Origin: Paraspadella gotoi
Taxonomy: Eukaryota; Chaetognatha
DNA length: 64,000 nucleotides
NCBI GenBank assembly: GCA_051294375.1
Contig: CM119266.1
Coordinates: 21,217,987 to 21,281,986 of the forward strand
Direction of reading: 5' to 3'
Both the position numbers and the translations under genes were made by a program. The notes below the pieces were generated by a model, which saw nothing but the letters and a program-made list of their open reading frames with translations, was not told the DNA's origin and ran no database searches. Shown here piece by piece: positions 48,389-60,510 of the stretch (positions are counted from its first letter, which is position 1; each line of letters begins with the position of its first letter).

Positions 48389-48777
48389 ATATTTCACCAT
48401 CGTCGTTTTTATCGTCGGTTTTTTGCTTTAGTCGTTGGAGGCGGCGTTTTTCAATTTCTGAGGGGATTCGAGTTGAGGGTCGAAAAATGTCAAAGTTTAT
48501 GAACTTCCGCCTTCTCGCAATAAGCTCTCTCTCTCTCTTTCTCTCTCTCTATCGCTCTCTCATCTCTCTCTCTACTCTCTACTCTATCTCTCGTCTTTCT
48601 CTCTCTCTCATCTCGATCGTCTCTCATCTCTCTCTCCGTCTTCTGCTCCTCTACTACTCTCACTATCTCTATCTCTTCTCTCTTTGTCTTCTATCTTCTG
48701 TCTCTCTCTCTGTCTTTCTTTCTTTCTTTCTCTCTCTTCCTTTCCCTCTCTCTCTCATGGATTAGAAATGAAAAGTC

Positions 48778-49314
<537 letters not shown>

Positions 49315-49515
49315 ACCTTTTTTTCTCACGTGTTATTTTAATCGAGAGAAAAAAAGTTTTAAAAAAGTGAGGTTAAAAAACATTTTGCTCGTGGGATAAA
49401 GAGAGGGAGGGTGTATAGAAAAAGCGTCCACTTAATTTTGATTTTCAGGTATTTAATTACTTTAGTGCTTTGAATTTTTTTTTCTTGTTATGTATCTTTG
49501 ACCTAATGATCAAAT

Positions 49516-49530
49516 ATTGGTTGTACCAAT
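49516..49530 (+). repeat. Solitary palindromic terminus of the dispersed repeat
   Basis: ATTGGTTGTACCAAT, identical to the copy at 46805. The sequence before it does not match the rest of the repeat. Confidence 0.6.
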
Positions 49531-49599
49531 TTCAGATAGGCAGGTTTTTTGTTAGGTCACTTTGCGCCATACTATGTTTACTACCAGATATGTAAGGCG

Positions 49600-49850
49600 C
49601 TAACCTTTTTCTACCGTGCCACAGCCAAAGGTGCTTATGTTTTCCGGTGGTAACCAGGCAACGGCTGAGTTCCGGTTCCCAAGGGTCACGCGTGTTGATT
49701 TCATTTTCCTCGCGGCGGCGCCGTTCGACACGGGAAGTACCGATGGAGGGCGTGGCTTCCGGTGGCGTCGCGTGGCGTCACGTCACGTGACATTGCGTGG
49801 CGTCACGTCACGTGGACTCAGCAACCTTCGTTGTCATCGTCGTCGTCATC
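49600..49850. promoter_or_regulatory. Promoter-like GC-rich block with an RFX X-box and tandem CACGTG
   Basis: GTAACCAGGCAAC (about 49651) fits the RFX X-box pattern GTNRCC-N(0-3)-RGYAAC. TTCCGG occurs four times (49639-49765), as in ETS sites. GCGTCACGTCACGTGACA at about 49783 and GCGTCACGTCACGTGGAC at about 49801 are tandem. No coding start was tied to it. Confidence 0.35.
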
Positions 49851-50104
49851 GCCGTCTTCGTTATCTCAGTCGTCGTGATTCATTTTTCTTCTTTAAGTTT
49901 AAAGTAATAAAACTGAAAAATATATATATATATTTAAATTTTTTTAAGAGGGATTACAATTAAGATGTAGGCTTTTTATGGTAATTAATGATTTTTCTTT
50001 AACAGGGAAAGCTTTGCTCCAAGCTTTGACGAAGAATTACTATCGTTTATCACCGCTTGTAATTTAAGTTTTAGGTTAAAACGTCAATTTTATGCGACGT
50101 AATT

Positions 50105-50147
50105 AAATTTGGCGCCGTTTTATCGCCGAAAAATTTGGCGCCAAAGA
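50105..50147. promoter_or_regulatory. Paired TTTGGCGCC (E2F-like) motifs
   Basis: AAATTTGGCGCC occurs twice, 33 bp apart, followed by a (GAC)n tract. A third TTTTGGCGCGAT lies near 50850. TTTSSCGC is the E2F consensus. Function here is inference. Confidence 0.25.
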
Positions 50148-50559
50148 CAACGACGACGACGACGACGACGAAGATAAACGACGATGACGACGACGAAAAT
50201 GACTCCGAAAGAAAAATCGTTTCAAGGTAATTCATAGGCGAATTAAGGCTCCAACACAAATTCGGGGTTTTGCCAAAAAATAAAGAACGAAAAAAAGAAA
50301 AAAAAGAAAAAAGAATAAAATCAGCTTGGGAATGGAAATTCTTTCTATTGTTTCTAACTGGTATGTAATGTGGAGATTTTGTTTCTGTGAAAAGAGCATT
50401 CTATACTTTCATAGAAATAACGAAAGATTGAACAATCAAACCAGTTAAACTTATAGTTATTCTCTGTATTTTGCTAATCAACCAGCTATTCGCACCCAAC
50501 CCTCCAGCTGAAGTCAAATAAAAATAGTACGATTCATTTCGACTTTCCAATTTTAAAAG

Positions 50560-50650
50560 CTCTCTCTCTCTCTCTCTCTTCTCTCTCTCCGACTCTCTCT
50601 TCTCTCTCTCTCTCTCTCTCTCTACCTCTCTCTCTCTCTCTCTCTCTCTT
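50560..50650. repeat. CT microsatellite
   Basis: Imperfect (CT)n of about 90 bp. Confidence 0.9.
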
Positions 50651-51405
50651 GCGCGACTTTCATGGCCAAAAATCATAGTAATGGCCGATTTAAAACGTCG
50701 ATTAAGAATTTCGGAAACTTTTCGAGTTTTTTTCTCTTTTTTTTTAGACCTTTTAAATTTTTCGCTAAATCAGGAGTAAAGGGAGTAATAAAAAAGTCTG
50801 AAATCCAAAACATTTTGATAATGAAAGTTGAAACGAGATTCCGCCCCTGATTTTTGGCGCGATCCCCCGAAAACAGCCTGACGACGTATCCTGCATTTAT
50901 TCAACGGGAATCCCACAGTTCAAAAAAGCCAAAATTAAAGGAACTAAAAATCCTGAATCCAATTATTTTTTCTAATAACATTTTTAATAAACGCGGAGCT
51001 ACTTAGCGGCCTTTTTTTTCTACTAATTAACGCAGAATCTCAATTCTGACCTCTCTTAGCTATTTGAAACGCAGCTTAGCGAGAACAACCGAACAATATA
51101 CAATATACAATATACAAACGTCAATATACGCAAAAATTCTTTTAAATCAGAAAACGAAAAAAAAGGAACAAAGAAACCAGTTTTTTTATTGCGGGTAAAG
51201 CTTAGATTTCAGATTTGCCCTATCTACGTCATTTATGTGCATATCAGCAACAATGCAACAACTTTCCCTAACCAATCAACGTCCTTCCCGCCCTCACCCT
51301 TCAATCGCCCCACCGACGAAGACTCCAATTGGCTTCTTCCTCTGCCGCTCATTAAAATTATCACGTCAGCAATTTCATTTTATCGTTTTTCGCAAAATTC
51401 TTCGA
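50651..51405. other. AT-rich spacer, no gene
   Basis: CAATATACAATATACAAAC-type short tandem words near 51096-51130. No gene seen. Confidence 0.4.
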
Positions 51406-51558
51406 CCCGAGAGACGGAATTCCCGAATTTACTTTCGCGCCGAGACGAAGGCTGATATAGAGGGATCGAGCGCGAGGTGTTTACCGGGTGATGGTTGGGA
51501 AACCGAAGTGAAGATGTACAGGGTGTTCGAGGATGAATGCGCTCACGAAAGGTTTATG
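51406..51558 (+). CDS. Candidate exon ending at a GTAAGA donor
   Basis: An open plus frame whose last part reads FRAETKADIEGSSARCLPGD, GWETEVKMYRVFEDECAHER, FM, immediately before GTAAGA at 51559. Composition is protein-like from about 51440. An in-frame ATG at KM could make it a first exon. The 5' limit is arbitrary. No family recognised. Confidence 0.25.
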
Positions 51559-51957
51559 GTAAGATAGTGAACCGTTTAAAACTAAATTTATTTTTACCTA
51601 TCTATCTTACAATAAGAGAGAGATCCTTACTCGCTTCCTATTCTATTTTGTTTCGACAGTGTCAGTGATGAATAACCCTCAATTTCACGAGTTCTCACAA
51701 CTCTTCCCCCTCTCTCTCCCCCCCCCTCCCCCGTTGCGCACCCGATCCCTTAAAAAACTCTCGATCCTCCGGAAATTAAGAGCTCCTCCGCTATCATGGT
51801 GATGTTCGAGACGTTCATAATGATTCTTTTTTGGTAATGATTCTGAAAATTCGGGAAAATTTTCTTTCCCATCTCTTTAGACTCCCTCTGCTCTTAAAAT
51901 AAAATCATCGCACATCCCTGGCCCTCTTAAAATGGTCCATGTCTCTTGACTTCTTAA

Positions 51958-52010
<53 letters not shown>

Positions 52011-52654
52011 TTCCCGCTTCACTTTTAAAAAAAGAGAGAAATAAAAAAAACTTCGTTTTCCGTTCAAAGTTCAAACGCGACTCGAAATTCCATTAATTTC
52101 AGAAATGAAGACTCATTTACTCCCCAACTTTTTTTTATCTCGTCTTTTTTTTTTCCCTTCTTCCTCTTTAAAACTTCTTTTCCTCTTTTCAAACACGGGG
52201 TGCGAAAATTGTTGTTCTTTTTCTTAAGATGTCGCTCTTTGACATTAAGGGTAACGACAAAAACTGATAACGATAAAATTGATTTTAAAAAATCTATCAA
52301 AACAAATTATGAGATACGTGGAAGAAGAAAATAAAATCTGTTTGTTTTTTTTTAAAACAACGAGTTTTACGTATTGTCAGACGGATATGTTTCGACTCTT
52401 TTTCGAGTCTTCTTCAGCGTTATGTGAATTAGAACATTTTTGCCAAACATTTTGGTAATTTTCTCTTAAGATTATTTTCCATACCAAATGTATCAGAAAC
52501 TCACTTCAATGGTGAACTGACGGTAACCAAGATATATTGTCTTTGACTTCACTTCGAAACAGCGACAAAGACGACGCAGACGACAACGACGTCGACGATA
52601 TCGAAGAAAACAACGAATAAACAAAAGAGCATCGAAGTTAGAAGAGGATGAGCA
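51559..52654. other. Spacer with CT microsatellite at 51960-52008
   Basis: (CT)n of about 45 bp. CACGAGT/TTTTCGAGTC words occur near 52360-52410. No gene seen. Confidence 0.4.
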
Positions 52655-52867
52655 NNNNNNNNNNNNNNNNNNNNNNNNNNNNNNNNNNNNNNNNNNNNNN
52701 NNNNNNNNNNNNNNNNNNNNNNNNNNNNNNNNNNNNNNNNNNNNNNNNNNNNNNNNNNNNNNNNNNNNNNNNNNNNNNNNNNNNNNNNNNNNNNNNNNNN
52801 NNNNNNNNNNNNNNNNNNNNNNNNNNNNNNNNNNNNNNNNNNNNNNNNNNNNNNNNNNNNNNNNNNN
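52655..52867. other. Assembly gap (213 N)
   Basis: Right flank begins GAGAGAGAG. Confidence 0.98.
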
Positions 52868-53918
52868 GAGAGAGAGGCGCTGAAAATTATTTGCATAATT
52901 GGACCCATCAGAGTTATTAAGAAAGGAGGAGATTCTTCATCGCCGCCCGGATCTTGATAGCTTTATGGGTTAGGGTTGGGGAGTTGGTAAGTTCGGGGTG
53001 AGTTAGAGGGTGATAGCGGGATTGGGTGGCTGGGATGACGCTTTATATATGTGCTTTTTAAATATGTACTAATATATGTTATTTATACATTTATGTTATA
53101 ACGAATAAAATCCTTTGAGTGAAAAAATTTCATATCGGTTGTTCCAGTTGTAGTAGTAATAATACTAAATTAACACTCATATACTACTAAAACTGTAAAA
53201 CAGTATTAAGCTTTATAGAAGCTTAACTAAAGTGCGTAATTTTGAACCTTTAATTTATCAATTTGGGCTGCAATTTCTCCCATTTGAGAATCATTTAGGA
53301 GGCGCTCAATGTCCAGAAGAAAAACGAGTAGGTTTCTTGGTTCGAGATCTTTTGGATGAGAAAATAAGCAAATGAGTAATGAACGCGAAAATATAGAGCA
53401 TCAACTTCTCCTTCATAATTTTACGAAGGAAAGATAATCAATTTCATTTCTAATTTGCTACAATTAATAGTTATAGTTATAATTAATTATTATATGAAAA
53501 GAAAGAAAGGCGGAAGCATTATCACGAATGATGGAACGTCCCTTCTGTCTCAGAATCAAAAGTAAAATCTTATGACAGGGATCAGTTATGATGATAAAAA
53601 TCTTATGACAGGGATTAGTTATGATGATAAAAAGAATATTAGGGATGAGAGAATTTCAAAGATTAAACGGGGATGGCAAAGATGATGGAATTATCGGGGA
53701 CGGCGTTGATGGCGTAGGCGGAGATAAAAGGAGGAAAGGATAAAAAAAAAAAAAAAAAAAGATGAAAAAGAGAAAAACAAATAAAATGGAGAAAATTTTC
53801 TCGAATTCAATCGCGAGTCGAAGAAAGAGGTCGTTATTTCTCGTCAAGAAGAAAGAAAAAAAAGGGAGGAAAAAAAGAAGAGGGAGATCATTTTAAAAGA
53901 ATTCTTGAATTTTGATCG

Positions 53919-53921
<3 letters not shown>
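52868..53921. other. AT-rich spacer with a 37-bp tandem duplication
   Basis: ATCTTATGACAGGGAT(C/T)AGTTATGATGATAAAA occurs twice in tandem at about 53566-53635. Otherwise AT-rich with no gene. Confidence 0.5.
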
Positions 53922-53957
<36 letters not shown>

Positions 53958-54941
53958 AGAGAGAGGAGTAGGAGAGAGACGGAAGCATGGAGAGGAGAGA
54001 CGGAGGACGAGAGAGCAGAGAGATGCATTTGAATGGGCTATGAAGCTCGAGACTGCAATATTATTATCTCGGAACTGAAACAAAACCTTTTATACTTCAT
54101 TATAAACTTGATTTTTTTGCCAATTTTGTTCATTAACACCTTCATGACACCGTAGTGATTGTCCTCAAGATATTGTAATTTTCGTCGTCATTGTCATCGT
54201 CGTCGTCGTTTTCGTCGTCATTGTCATCGTCGTCGTCGTTGTCATTTTCTTCATCGTCGCCACGCTCCTCACATTCCCTCCTCTTCGTCAACGTCTTAAA
54301 AAAATTTCGCGAGATGAGTTTTGATTCAAATTCCGACGGGACACAATTTTTTTCCCTTCCGTCATTTCCTTTCGCTCCCATAACGACGACGACGACGACG
54401 ACGATAACGACGACGACGGCGTTCTTCAAAGAAAAAAGAGAGAGACTCATCAGCCCCAACGACTAATCACTACTTATGAGAAAAAAGAGAAGAAAAAGAG
54501 AAAAACTTTTTCTTTTCAAAATTTCTCCCTCGATTTTTTTTTCCTCCGACGAAGATGAAGAAACATAAAAAAGAAAAAGAGGGAGAGAGCCGATTCTCGC
54601 CGCTCCAGTTCCCAGTCTTTTTTTTTTATTCCGTCGGACCCAGTCACCCCATCGGCGTGTCGCCCTATCGCTCCGTTGCCACTCCGACATCAACCCGTCA
54701 TACCATCTGTCCGTCACACTCTCCTCTCTAGCGATCTTCGGATCGTCCAACCCCAAACGCTCCTTCATTCGCCCCCTCCCTCCCTCATTCTCCGCCCCCG
54801 TTCACCCCAACCCCCGTGGACCGCCCCGGGCATCATCTTCATCTCTGAGATGTTTTATCGCCGAAACGACATTCATCGCTTAACAGCCCGAGGGACGAAA
54901 TGAATAAAAAGTTAAATGAGGAAAAGAACAAGAGAAAATGG
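53922..54941. other. GA tract and GTC/GAC tracts, no firm gene
   Basis: (GA)n at 53922-53965; GTC-rich repeats at 54185-54260; (GAC)n at 54383-54421. The frames here are poly-Ser, poly-Thr or poly-Asp translations. Confidence 0.5.
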
Positions 54942-55062
54942 GGCCTTGGTTGTGGAAAGGGCGGGGATGGACAGAGGGAGGAGGATAGGGGATGGAGGAT
55001 AGGGCCTTGGTTGTGGATAGGGCGGGGATAGATAGAGGGTGGATGTTAGGGGGGGAAGGATA
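54942..55062. repeat. Two-copy G-rich tandem repeat, unit about 61 bp
   Basis: GGGCCTTGGTTGTGGA begins both copies, each followed by GGGCGGGGAT and AGAGGG words. Confidence 0.85.
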
Positions 55063-55944
55063 GGGCGACGAAGATTCTTAATTTTCGGAGTTAAATTTTC
55101 AAGTTAAAAGCTCTCTATCATTTTAGTAGAATGCGTTTAATAATATCTAAGATTAAATATATTATAATTTTTATTTTAACTAGATTTTCGTTTGAGTTCT
55201 CTCAACTGTTATCATTTATTTTGCCTCCTCTTATTCCCCTTTTTAATGCCTTTTGTTTTTCTTTTCTCAAGCCCGCCGGTGCTGCCATCTTTTTCAACGA
55301 TTGATGTTAACTCGACGCCATCTTGTTATGTCCGCCGAGACTTCGCTCCCTTCGATTAGCGTCTTCCAACCTCGAGAACGTTTTCTTGGAAATGGTCGTC
55401 GTCGTTGTTGTCGTCGACATCGACGTCGTCCCGCCCTTTATCGTCGTCGTCATAGTCGTCCACGAAAGCCATTACTGCCCGGACATCGGCTACAGCTCTT
55501 CCGAGCCTTTGTTTTCGCTGTTCTAAAAGATTAAAAGATGAAAAAACTCAAGCTTTAATAATACAATTAAAATGGCCAGTTATAAAACAGTCTGGTTCCA
55601 ATCCGTTTTTTTTTTCCTCCGCGCGATATTTTTCTCTGGGCAACATTTTTTTTTCTCTCTCTCTCTCTATATCCTCCACGCTTCTCTAATATATTCCATT
55701 GTCTTTAACTCGCTCTTATATGTCTGGACATTTGGCTTCGGACTCAGAGCCGATTTATTCTAACGACTTTGATAATTAGAACCTGAACTCCAGAAGAAAA
55801 AATAAATAAAAGAAAAACAAGAACATAAAAATAAAGAGGAAAATAGGAAAAATAGAAATGGCGCTCGCATCGAAGTCTTGGACGTGCAGCGTCGGAAGAA
55901 AGCATAAAGTCATGAATCGATTTAGGGAGAAAAGAGGGAGAGAT

Positions 55945-55950
<6 letters not shown>
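55063..55950. other. Spacer with GTC-rich block at 55395-55460
   Basis: Two overlapping plus frames (Val-rich and Arg-rich) derive from GTCGTCGTC and CGTCGTCAT words. I do not call them. The rest is AT-rich. Confidence 0.4.
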
Positions 55951-55985
<35 letters not shown>

Positions 55986-56000
55986 AGAGAGAAGAGAGAG

Positions 56001-56038
<38 letters not shown>
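55951..56038. repeat. GA microsatellite
   Basis: (GA)n with AAGAGA interruptions, about 88 bp. Confidence 0.95.
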
Positions 56039-56041
<3 letters not shown>

Positions 56042-57485
56042 TATGAAGCTTATAAGTCCTTCGCTACTAGACTTCATAAAAGTATCATTGTCATTGTTTT
56101 CCCAAAGTTGATTTCAGAATGCATCGGCAAAGGTTCTGGAACAACGTCAATGAAATCAAAGATTTCCTGTCTCGGTTCTCTCAGCTCCCAAAAGATATTT
56201 TTTATGCCCTCAGATCTTATTGTGAGTTTTTGCGACGATATTTTCCTTGACCAGTGACCATCGATAATTCAACCCAAATCCTAACTTTTTCTTCAACACT
56301 TTTTGCCTTGACCTCCAGATCTTCGGTTTTTAACGTCGTCGTCGTCGTCGTTTTCGTTATCGTCGTCGTTGACGTCAAACCGAGATTCTGCCACAAACGC
56401 AACATATTTCTATGAATAATTCCAATAAAAACGTCAGGAAAAAGACGAAGATGAAGGGAGGAGGAGGAGGAGGAGGAGAAGGAGGAGGAGGAGGAGAAGT
56501 GGATGATGGAGGACGTCGGCGATTCCCACGACCCCGATGGAGCGGAGATGCCGGTCGTGTCATCGATGATTGGTGAGATGGTTTGGCGGAGGTGGTTGGT
56601 GGTGGTTGGTGGCGAAAGTGGATTTGGTGGTCATTTTGAGAAGTAGGAAAGGTTTCGGAAGGAAATGTGTACTTCTGGTATTAAAAAAAAAACTAACTTA
56701 TAAATTGATTAAATACTACATCTCTCTATAATTAAGAAATTTTAAACATTCAAAGAACCTTAAAAATATCCAAGCCCCCACGCTGAATCTAATTATAGAA
56801 TACATTTTGCGCTAACATCCATAAGAGTTTGGTCAAGATCCACTCGAACATTCCTCACAGTCGGTCACGAACCCTCTTACATTCAGAGAAAGTTGATCAA
56901 CGACCTCAAACATCTAATATTCAGCGAAGCAAACTTCTCCAAACGTCCAAAACAGACGCCATTTTTTTTTCCTCGCGATTTTTTCTCGCGATGGCGAAGT
57001 TTTAGCCTACATTTTATGCGGCGGAGTTCGGGTTTCTTTTGAAGAGGGAAAGAGCGTTGACTTGAGGAATGTAAATGCTTGGGCTTTTGGGGGCGGGAGG
57101 GGGTTTCATCGGACGCGTAATCAGTTTGATAAACACGATCGAACGTAACATCCTTTCTTCTAAACTAATTTGCATGCAACAGTAATCTGTCTAGCTAGTA
57201 GCTATACTTTTTATACCGTTTTCCAAAATAAGCGGAAAAAAAATTCTCACCAACATTTTATTCTTTCAAACTATGATTTTGAAAACTATGATTTTACTTC
57301 AACTATATTCTTGATTTATGTATAAAAAAATTCATACAAGTGACGAATTCTTTAGTTCTTCCCCTCTTTTTTCCAAATTATGTAATACGTATCCGATTGT
57401 AATTAAACTCCGCTTGTTGGTATCGCAAAGATTTGTGCTACATTCAACATTGCTCAATGCTCAATGCTCATTGCTCAATTCTCAG
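56039..57485. other. Spacer with GGA-rich tract, no firm gene
   Basis: A (GGA)n tract at 56455-56497 is followed by a plus frame KWMMEDVGDSHDPDGAEMPV before ATTG|GTGAGA at about 56570. A small acidic exon is possible but frame choice is arbitrary. TCAATGC/TCATTGC words occur in tandem just before 57486. Confidence 0.35.
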
Positions 57486-57744
57486 GCCTCCAAATCGCCT
57501 CGACCCCGACCCCGACCTCGTCCATGCCCCGTCACTTTTGGCCCAGCTCCGTCAAAACTCAAAAGGCCCTTCTCGCCTCGAACGCCCCCTTCCCCCCGCA
57601 TGGAACGACGCCAGCGCCGCCGACGGCCGCGACGTCAACGAGACGATTAATGTTCGCTGGGAACATGAGAAGAATGATTTAATAACTTGTAGAGAATTAG
57701 TGACGAGAAAGGGAACGATTTATGCACTTGTAACCAATATATAA
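57486..57744 (+). CDS. Candidate terminal exon, 86 codons, unknown product
   Basis: After CTCAATTCTCAG the frame reads PPNRLDPDPDLVHAPSLLAQ, LRQNSKGPSRLERPLPPAWN, DASAADGRDVNETINVRWEH, EKNDLITCRELVTRKGTIYA, LVTNI, then TAA. Composition is balanced, with a GC-rich first half. It overlaps two other open frames for part of its length. No domain recognised. Confidence 0.3.
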
Positions 57745-57952
57745 CGAGGACCGAGAGGAAATGGCTTCATTTTAAGGGATCCTCGTGTTTTGGAAGAGGG
57801 TTAACGTCAATTATTTTAGAATAGTTTAAATCGAGGTAAAATATATGTATTTTATTTACAGCATAGCATCAAACAAAACGAATTTGGACTTCAATTTAAA
57901 CAATATATAGTGAGAATAAAAATTCATTCTATTACTTTGAGAGAAGAATGAT

Positions 57953-58112
57953 TTAATAACTCGAGGGTCGTTTTCTCGACGGCAGGTTTGCAGTATGAAA
58001 GGCAATGATATTTTTCACATTTCTCAACGACCTCACTACCCCGCCCCATGTCAACTTGATATTCTTCACGCCTCGCTGTTCTTCCACGATTTTTTTCACA
58101 TCCGCATCGACG
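57953..58112 (-). CDS. Candidate terminal exon, 52 codons, unknown product
   Basis: On the minus strand, TTTGAAAATCCAG precedes VDADVKKIVEEQRGVKNIKL, TWGGVVRSLRNVKNIIAFHT, ANLPSRKRPSSY and TAA. Composition and hydrophobic pattern look protein-like. Another minus frame (Cys-rich) and a plus frame are also open here. No family recognised. Confidence 0.28.
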
Positions 58113-58371
58113 CTGGATTTTCAAATTTTCTCTGGATCAAAACTTATCCGGCGTCGTTAAAATCAACTGTTTATCCACATCTAAAAATTAAAAGAATCCT
58201 TTCGTTAATTCATTCAGTTTTCGCTCTTTAAGTCCGACGCACATTCCTTGACGACCACGCATGACAACGGTCACCCACTTTTTCCGTCGCCCGTCGAATC
58301 TGGAATAATTCGCCCAATGTAAACACAATTTCTTTTTTTTCTTTCTTTCTTTTTTTTTACATTTTCTGGAG

Positions 58372-58452
58372 AAAGAGGACAGCGATCGGCGGTGGAAGCC
58401 GCTCGCCGACCCGCCGGCGCCGCATGAAGGCCAGCGGATGCAGCGTCATTGA
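58372..58452 (+). CDS. Candidate terminal exon, 26 codons
   Basis: A poly-T tract and ATTTTCTGGAG precede KEDSDRRWKPLADPPAPHEG then QRMQRH and TGA. GC-rich and protein-like but very short, so chance cannot be excluded. Confidence 0.2.
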   Translation, partial: KEDSDRRWKPLADPPAPHEGQRMQRH

Positions 58453-58504
58453 TGGACGAGAAAATGAGAAGCAATAAACGTCATCATCGATCATTGGACG
58501 ACGA

Positions 58505-59028
58505 CTTTGACGTTCGTCGCCGTTCTTTAACCGTTCGTTAGCCTGTTCGCTACCCGCCCGTTTTCACTGTTTAAGTCCGTTGTTTGGGGTTCGTTAGCTG
58601 TTTGTTCCACGTTTGTTTGCCCCTAGGTCCTCACGTCTTTTGTTCGGCGTTCGTCCGCCAGTTGATCTTTACTTTTTATCTCTATGATAGTGAACGGCGT
58701 CCGTTTGCCGTTCGTTTGCCGTTCGTTTGCCGTTCGTTTGTCGTTCGTTCGCCCGTTCGTCACCGTTCGTTCGCCATTTGTCCTTTTGATCTTCTTCCCT
58801 CGTTTTGTCGTTCGAATGGACATTGTCGTCTTTTTTCGGAAGTTGTCGTCGTTTTTTGGTTTTCCTTCGACTTTTGTTAGCGTTTTGTTCCACTTATCAA
58901 GATCGTCGAAAGCGCCATCTTGGAAAATCCTCTATTGTTATATTATTCTCTCGTCTTTGTACGTATTATTAGTTTGACTTTTTGATAAAATTAACTGTTT
59001 TCTCATTTGTGGTATTTACCTTAGGAAT

Positions 59029-59060
<32 letters not shown>

Positions 59061-59110
59061 AAACGGCGACGGCGACGGCGACGGCAAACGGCGACGGCGA
59101 CGGCGTCGTC
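58505..59110. repeat. CGTTCGTT-type and CGGCGA-type tandem repeats
   Basis: CCGTTCGTTTG units of about 11 bp lie at about 58690-58750, within a wider CGTTCGT-rich region. (CGGCGA)n with a CAAACGGCGACGG variant lies at 59032-59106. Several frames are open only because of these repeats. Confidence 0.85.
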
Positions 59111-59238
59111 AGTGTCGTTATTGTCATTGATTACAACTGGAAGTAACTTGTCAACTTAAATGGACGAAACTGCTTGGTTTATTTAAAATAAAACAATACT
59201 TTTTACGTGAACTAAATTATTCGGACTCCATTGTTACT

Positions 59239-59240
<2 letters not shown>

Positions 59241-59282
<42 letters not shown>
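59241..59282. repeat. GA microsatellite beside a splice-like CAG
   Basis: On the minus strand the tract reads CT repeat then TTTCTCAG at 59237, an acceptor-like end. Only five to seven codons are open after it. Confidence 0.9.
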
Positions 59283-60294
59283 CAGATGGTCAATGGGGAC
59301 GGCATTCAATCATCCATCTCCACCCAGGGATTATTTTAGCCTGATATCACATTCCGTCCGTCGAGAGTCAATCGGTTCGCATCTCCAAGAGGAGAGGAGC
59401 GGGTGAGGATCGTGAAGGGTGTGGTGAGGTAAGGCGAAGGTTGGGCGGAGAAGGTGAGGTCTCGGAGGAAAGAAAGTCCTCGAGGGGCTCACGTTTTGAA
59501 TTACTACTACAGCACTGTGATGATGGAAAGAAAACTACTAGAGGAACAAAGTCTTTGTTGGTTTTAAGAGATTCGATCATTTGTATCAACTGAAACTCGG
59601 AGATGACAGAAATGATCAAACGACGACGATTACAACGACGACGTTAGGAAAATGAATGACAAAGAAAATCTGGACAATGACAAAGAAGACTCTGACGACG
59701 ACGACGACAATAACGACGATAGGATTTTTTGGTTGCATCGCTGATGGACTTCCGGTGGATTGAGAAGCGCGAGCGGGGCGGCCGGCCGGCTGGGCGGCGA
59801 GGTGTCCAGCTGAACTGAAAACAGATTTCTTCATGCGAAAAAAGGAAAAGAGAAAAGGAAAAAGAGGAAGAGATGAAGAAGAGAGAAAAAAAAAGTGAGA
59901 GGGAGAGTTGAAAATCTCGGAGAATAAAGTGGACAAGAGAAAGAAAGAGTGAGAGAGAGAGAGATAGAGATGGATCTAGCGAGAGTGAGGACGACTGAGA
60001 GAGATACATTGATCTAAAAAAATTGACAGAAACGATTGAAAAGGTTGGATAGAAGTTGGATAGAAGTTGGATAGAAGTCTCCTGGTTTGAGCCTAAAAAA
60101 TAAGAATGAAACAAAAAATCGGAAAAGGAATAAAAAAGAATAAAGGAAATGAAACTAAAAAAAGAGGGGGAAAAAAAGGGAATAAAAAAAAAGAAAAGAG
60201 AAAAGAAAAGGATAAAAAAAAGGAAAGGAAAGTGGGAGTGATTTTTGAGTCGCCAACCGAATCGTAAACCCTTGTCTCTCCTCTCGTAAACAAG
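59283..60294. other. Purine-rich spacer, no firm gene
   Basis: GGCGAAGG-type G-rich sequence at 59395-59480, (GAC)n at 59694-59720, and an A/G-rich stretch to 60240. TTGGATAGAAG occurs three times in tandem at about 60045-60078. Confidence 0.45.
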
Positions 60295-60409
60295 TCAAAA
60301 CCTCCCGCGACCAAAGAGTCGGCCTCCCGCGCAGCCACGCCCACCGAGTCTCGGCACTTCCACGAAAAGCGTCACTCCGGAAGTGGCGTCAATCTGGGGT
60401 GGCTCGACA
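60295..60409 (-). CDS. Candidate terminal exon, Gly-rich C terminus
   Basis: On the minus strand a CT microsatellite (60418-60510) ending TTCCGCCAG is followed by 37 codons: VEPPQIDATSGVTLFVEVPR, LGGRGCAGGRLFGRGRF, TGA. Exon phase is 2 (one leading T). An overlapping frame (SLVAGGFDLFTRGETRVYDS) is also open, so the frame is uncertain. CCGGAAGT, an ETS-type motif, lies at about 60377-60384. Confidence 0.3.
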
Positions 60410-60417
60410 CTGGCGGA

Positions 60418-60510
<93 letters not shown>
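60418..60510. repeat. GA microsatellite
   Basis: (GA)n of about 93 bp with AAGAGA and GGAGAG breaks. Confidence 0.95.

Noticed and set aside
56451-56575. Gly/Glu-rich small ORF from the (GGA)n tract
   Set aside because: Two or more frames are equally plausible and all rest on the repeat.
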